From DHVE2 group archaeon (lineage in GTDB: Archaea > Thermoplasmatota > Thermoplasmata > Thermoplasmatales > Aciduliprofundaceae), in contig WAOY01000202.1 in NCBI GenBank assembly GCA_015520985.1, positions 1 through 7,793 of the forward strand: a stretch of DNA of 7,793 bases, written 5' to 3'. Position 1 is the stretch's first letter. The number at the start of each line of letters is the position of its first letter. Positions 5,189 to 7,793 of the stretch are shown here, one piece after another. The translations under genes were made by a program, and so were the position numbers. The notes under the pieces were generated by a model. It did not search any database. It had not been told where the DNA came from and saw only the letters and a program-made list of their open reading frames with translations.

Positions 5189-6569
5189 GTACTGCGGGGT
5201 AGCCGGTTTTTCCTCTCGCACGGAAGTCTCGAAAACTATTTATTTTTCCCTCCGGGCTTTGCAGCACCGCGGGCAGGAAAGCGCGGGCATAGCGACCTAC
5301 GAGGGCAGGATGCACGTTGTAAAGGGCATGGGGCTCGTGCACGAGGTGTTCAACGAACTGAACCTCAGGTACCTGCGGGGCAACGTGGGCATAGGGCACG
5401 TGCGCTACTCCACCGAGGGCGCCTCCATAGAGGAGAATGCGCAGCCCATATACCTGTACACCCCCTCCCACGAGATCGCTGTGGCGCATAATGGGGAGAT
5501 AGTGAACGTGGCCGAGCTTAGGGAGTTCCTGGGCTCCATGGGATCAGGGTTCACCACGCGCAGCGACAGCGAGGTGATTGCAAGGCTCATATCTTACGAG
5601 GTCACCAAGAGGGGCATAATCGGGGGATTGAAGGAGACCGTCAGGAGGCTCCGCGGCTCCTTTTCCCTGGCAATCCTTATTGATAATCGCCTCTTCGCCA
5701 TACGCGACCCCTTCGGCATAAGGCCCCTGGCCCTGGGCAGCATAGACGGCGGATACGGCGTCGCCTCAGAGAGCGTGGCCTTTGACTCCCTCGGGGGCAG
5801 GTTCATACGAGATGTTCAACCGGGGGAGATAGTGGAGATCACACCGGAGGGCTTCGAGACGCACCATGTATTCCGGAGAAAGCACGTGGCGCACTGCATG
5901 TTCGAGTATGTCTACTTCGCCAGGGCGGACAGCGTGATAGACGGGAGGTGCGTGTACGAGGTGCGCCGCAACATCGGGAGGATACTCGCAAGGGAGCAGC
6001 CGACGGATGCGGATTTCGTGGTTCCAGTCCCTGATTCTGGAAGGGCACATGCCATCGGCTACTCCGAGGAGAGCGGCATACCCTACGCTGAAGGGCTAAT
6101 GAAGAACAGGTACGTTGAGCGCACGTTCATCCTGCCATCGCAGGAGAGCAGGGTTCGAGAGATAACCATGAAACTGAACCCGGTGCGTTCCGTGGTCAAC
6201 GGCAAGAGGATCGTGCTCGTGGACGACTCCATCGTTCGGGGAAACACCATGAGGAAGCTCATCGGCATGCTCAGGGAGGCAGGGGCCAGGGAGGTGCACG
6301 TTCGAATCGGCTCGCCACCCATAATAGCGCCCTGCTATCTGGGCATAGACATGAAGACCCGGGACCAGTTCATCGCCTCGGGAAGATCCGTGGAGGAGAT
6401 CGCCAGGGTGCTCGGCGCAGATTCGCTGGGGTACATAAGCATAGATGGTCTCGTGGAGGCCATAGGAATTCCCAAGGAGGACCTTTGCCTGGGGTGCCTG
6501 ACGGGTGAGTACCCAGTTAAGATAGAGGGGGAGAGGATAAGGCACCAGTGCGACCTGGAGGAATTTTAA
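5163..6569 (+). CDS. purF: Amidophosphoribosyltransferase (glutamine PRPP amidotransferase), 4Fe-4S type
   Basis: Catalyses the first committed step of purine synthesis: PRPP plus glutamine gives 5-phosphoribosylamine, glutamate and diphosphate. It has 468 residues, normal for the family. The N-terminal Ntn glutaminase domain has nucleophile C11 after a ten-residue propeptide, then [14 protein letters not shown] (31-44), GHVRYSTEG (78-86), HNGEI (109-113) and SDSEVIARL (134-142). The C-terminal phosphoribosyltransferase domain has the PRPP loop [13 protein letters not shown] (351-363). C245, C391, C442 and C445 (LCLGC) sit where the Bacillus subtilis enzyme binds its 4Fe-4S cluster, so an iron-sulfur enzyme with propeptide removal is expected. 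The start chosen is ATG 5163, which overlaps L37e by 26 bases. GTG 5124 would add 13 unneeded residues. No start codon exists between 5163 and the Cys codon at 5193, so a propeptide is unavoidable with a standard start. It is last in the LSm-L37e-purF cluster. Confidence 0.97.
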   Translation: MRGLKRRNEYCGVAGFSSRTEVSKTIYFSLRALQHRGQESAGIATYEGRMHVVKGMGLVHEVFNELNLRYLRGNVGIGHVRYSTEGASIEENAQPIYLYTPSHEIAVAHNGEIVNVAELREFLGSMGSGFTTRSDSEVIARLISYEVTKRGIIGGLKETVRRLRGSFSLAILIDNRLFAIRDPFGIRPLALGSIDGGYGVASESVAFDSLGGRFIRDVQPGEIVEITPEGFETHHVFRRKHVAHCMFEYVYFARADSVIDGRCVYEVRRNIGRILAREQPTDADFVVPVPDSGRAHAIGYSEESGIPYAEGLMKNRYVERTFILPSQESRVREITMKLNPVRSVVNGKRIVLVDDSIVRGNTMRKLIGMLREAGAREVHVRIGSPPIIAPCYLGIDMKTRDQFIASGRSVEEIARVLGADSLGYISIDGLVEAIGIPKEDLCLGCLTGEYPVKIEGERIRHQCDLEEF

Positions 6570-6575
6570 CCGCAA

Positions 6576-6584
6576 TCTATATTA
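6576..6584 (+). promoter_or_regulatory. TATA-like box upstream of the 81-residue gene
   Basis: TCTATATTA lies in the 37-base gap after purF, its centre about 27 bases before GTG 6607. The transcript is predicted to start at or next to that codon and so to be leaderless. Confidence 0.6.
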
Positions 6585-6606
6585 TCCCATAGCCCATGGG
6601 GGCTCT

Positions 6607-6852
6607 GTGAAACGCAGGAAGCTGAACATGAGGAAGGATTACGAGTTCCGCTACCTCCTCGGGCAGATCCTCAAGGATTTGCCGGAGGGGGTCCAGGGCT
6701 CGCTCAAGGGGACCATATACGCCAAGGCCGCAAACATAGGGATCAGGGAGGCCAAGGAGTTCGTGCTGAGGAAGAAGGAGGAGGGAGTCATAGACGAGAC
6801 AACCGCCAGGAGGATAATCGACCTTCTCTACAAGTACAGCGTGTACCGATGA
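6607..6852 (+). CDS. Small basic helical protein, unrecognised
   Basis: An 81-residue charged protein without cysteines, membrane segments or a signal peptide. It opens with a basic stretch (KRRKLNMRKD). The rest looks all-helical: FRYLLGQILKDLPEGVQG, a middle stretch TIYAKAANIGIREAKEFVLRKKEEG and a final helix TARRIIDLLYKYS. I do not recognise the family. The pattern of a helix, a short turn and an Ile/Ala-rich helix could suit a small winged-helix or protein-binding role, but that is speculation. GTG 6607 is chosen because the TATA-like box is at leaderless distance; ATG 6628 is a fallback. The stop shares one base with the start of the next gene, so the two form one transcription unit and are likely linked in function. 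Codon use matches its neighbours. Confidence 0.75.
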   Translation: MKRRKLNMRKDYEFRYLLGQILKDLPEGVQGSLKGTIYAKAANIGIREAKEFVLRKKEEGVIDETTARRIIDLLYKYSVYR

Positions 6853-7793
6853 TGCCCCTGTACATGCCCAAGAAGGTGGCCGACCGTTTTCTGGAGAGGT
6901 TTTTGAAGAGCACTTTGAGGCTGGGAGATGAGATCCGTCTGGAGGGGTTCCTGGTCCGCTTTCCAGACGCCACACAATTCCGCAGGGTGCTCTGGAAGTC
7001 ATTATCTCCTGCGTATGGTGATTTTGAGATCCGCGCCCTCACCCCTTTCCCCCAGGAGGGATTTCCCCTCATACCGGTCCTTTTCCCCTCTTACCTGAAA
7101 CCCAGAGGTATCGTTGGTGCCGTTGATGGCAGGGTCCACGACCTCTCCCTTTACTCCGGCGAGGCGGGGAGGTTCGTAATAGCGGATTCCTTCGAGAGCA
7201 TGCCACTGGAGAGGTACCTGGAGTACGAGAAACCCGGCATACACGCTGGGCACATAGAGGACATCTTCGACGCCACCTTCGCCGAAACCGCAAAGGACGT
7301 TTTCCTCGCGTACTTCCTATCCTCGCCCATCTACCTCGGCAGGGTCGGTGGAAGCGCGGTTACGCTTTTGAACGTGAATTCCAGGCACTACGCCCAGTCC
7401 TTCGGCGAGATATACGATCTCGTCAATTCCGTCCACTCCCTCCTCAGGAAAGACAGCTTCAAGGTCTCTCTGAGGTACGACTCCGAAGTGGACGTCACCC
7501 TCAGGCCCGCCTTCAAGATACGCTACGACAGGATGTCCCCGAAATCCGCCACGAAGTTCTATGCGACTCGCAGATCCAGAGTTTGGGAGAAGAGCGTTGT
7601 CTCCGAGGGTACCATCAAGGCGACTTCCCTGATATCCTCAGCGGATGTGCCGTTCATACCGGTGAAGGAGGAGGCGCAGCTGGGCGATCCCGGGTATTTC
7701 CGGGAGTATTCTCTGGATATCGGTCTCTACGTGTTCTTCCGGCACCTTGAGAGGCCAGAGTTGTCAGACGAGTACGTGTCCAGGTTCAAGGAC
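6852..7793 (+). CDS. Unrecognised protein, 3' end outside the window
   Basis: An open frame of 314 codons without a stop up to the window end. It starts at ATG 6852, which overlaps the preceding stop as TGATG; ATG 6864 is an alternative. I do not recognise the family. The visible part is soluble, with mixed alpha and beta content and no Cys, Walker motif or signal peptide. Residues 7-20 form an amphipathic helix. Residues 55-120 hold short hydrophobic strands separated by prolines (LTPFPQEGFPLIPVLFPS, IVGAVDGRVHDLSLYSG). A helix-rich part spans about 132-200. Strands around 202-225 (KVSLRYDSEVDVTLRPAFKI) precede a basic stretch RRSRVWEK at 240-247. Nothing resembles a polymerase, nuclease or ATPase signature. 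The tight overlap with the 81-residue gene and normal codon use argue it is a real gene. Confidence 0.82.
   Translation, partial: MPLYMPKKVADRFLERFLKSTLRLGDEIRLEGFLVRFPDATQFRRVLWKSLSPAYGDFEIRALTPFPQEGFPLIPVLFPSYLKPRGIVGAVDGRVHDLSLYSGEAGRFVIADSFESMPLERYLEYEKPGIHAGHIEDIFDATFAETAKDVFLAYFLSSPIYLGRVGGSAVTLLNVNSRHYAQSFGEIYDLVNSVHSLLRKDSFKVSLRYDSEVDVTLRPAFKIRYDRMSPKSATKFYATRRSRVWEKSVVSEGTIKATSLISSADVPFIPVKEEAQLGDPGYFREYSLDIGLYVFFRHLERPELSDEYVSRFKD

Noticed and set aside
6541..6606. Factor-independent terminator after purF
   Set aside because: The only T-run (TTTT within the last codons) is short, and I see no convincing hairpin. The gap is better explained by the next gene's promoter.
6577..7002. 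Minus-strand open frame of 141 codons over the 81-residue gene
   Set aside because: Antisense to two overlapping plus-strand genes with a promoter and consistent codon use. It has no ribosome site and its composition is Pro/Leu/Gly-rich, typical of shadow frames.

Overview
The window is from an archaeon, most likely a euryarchaeal lineage. It carries a Cys4 zinc-binding L44e, S27e and L37e, an archaeal LSm protein, and the alpha subunit of archaeal translation initiation factor 2. Starts are preceded by AT-rich TATA-like boxes, several of them so close that the transcripts should be leaderless. Coding sequence is GC-rich with many AGG and GTG codons. A Thermoplasmata-related lineage is a reasonable guess, but only a guess.

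Layout. Minus strand, 1-924: rpl44e, rps27e and the 5' part of the aIF2-alpha gene, joined by 4-base or similar overlaps in the common archaeal order. A divergent promoter region at 925-1016 separates this operon from the plus-strand genes. Plus strand, 1017-1463: a small two-CBS-domain protein. Plus strand, 1513-4752: a RapA-like SNF2 helicase core (549 codons), immediately followed in the same reading frame by a 529-codon protein. That second protein begins like the C-terminal arm of RapA-like helicases and then carries a long array of zinc-ligand pairs. Plus strand, 4783-6569: an LSm (Sm-like) gene, rpl37e (55 codons) and purF, the last encoding a propeptide-bearing, 4Fe-4S-type amidophosphoribosyltransferase. 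Plus strand, 6607-7793: an 81-residue protein and a longer protein cut by the window end, overlapping by one base. I recognise neither.

The most unusual part is 1513-4752. A single UAG followed directly by an in-frame GTG separates the SNF2 motor from its putative C-terminal arm. That arm holds 44 cysteines in 265 residues, mostly in a strict 15-residue repeat (CxxC, four residues, CxxH, three residues). Two neighbouring repeat units are almost identical in DNA, so the array appears to be still expanding. Whether this is a two-subunit remodeller made by stop-restart translation, a readthrough product, or a split gene cannot be settled from sequence alone.

The remaining genes are translation, RNA and purine housekeeping functions in conserved archaeal neighbourhoods. 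No stretch over 300 bases lacks a gene, and I saw no tRNA, rRNA, CRISPR array, insertion sequence or attachment site.
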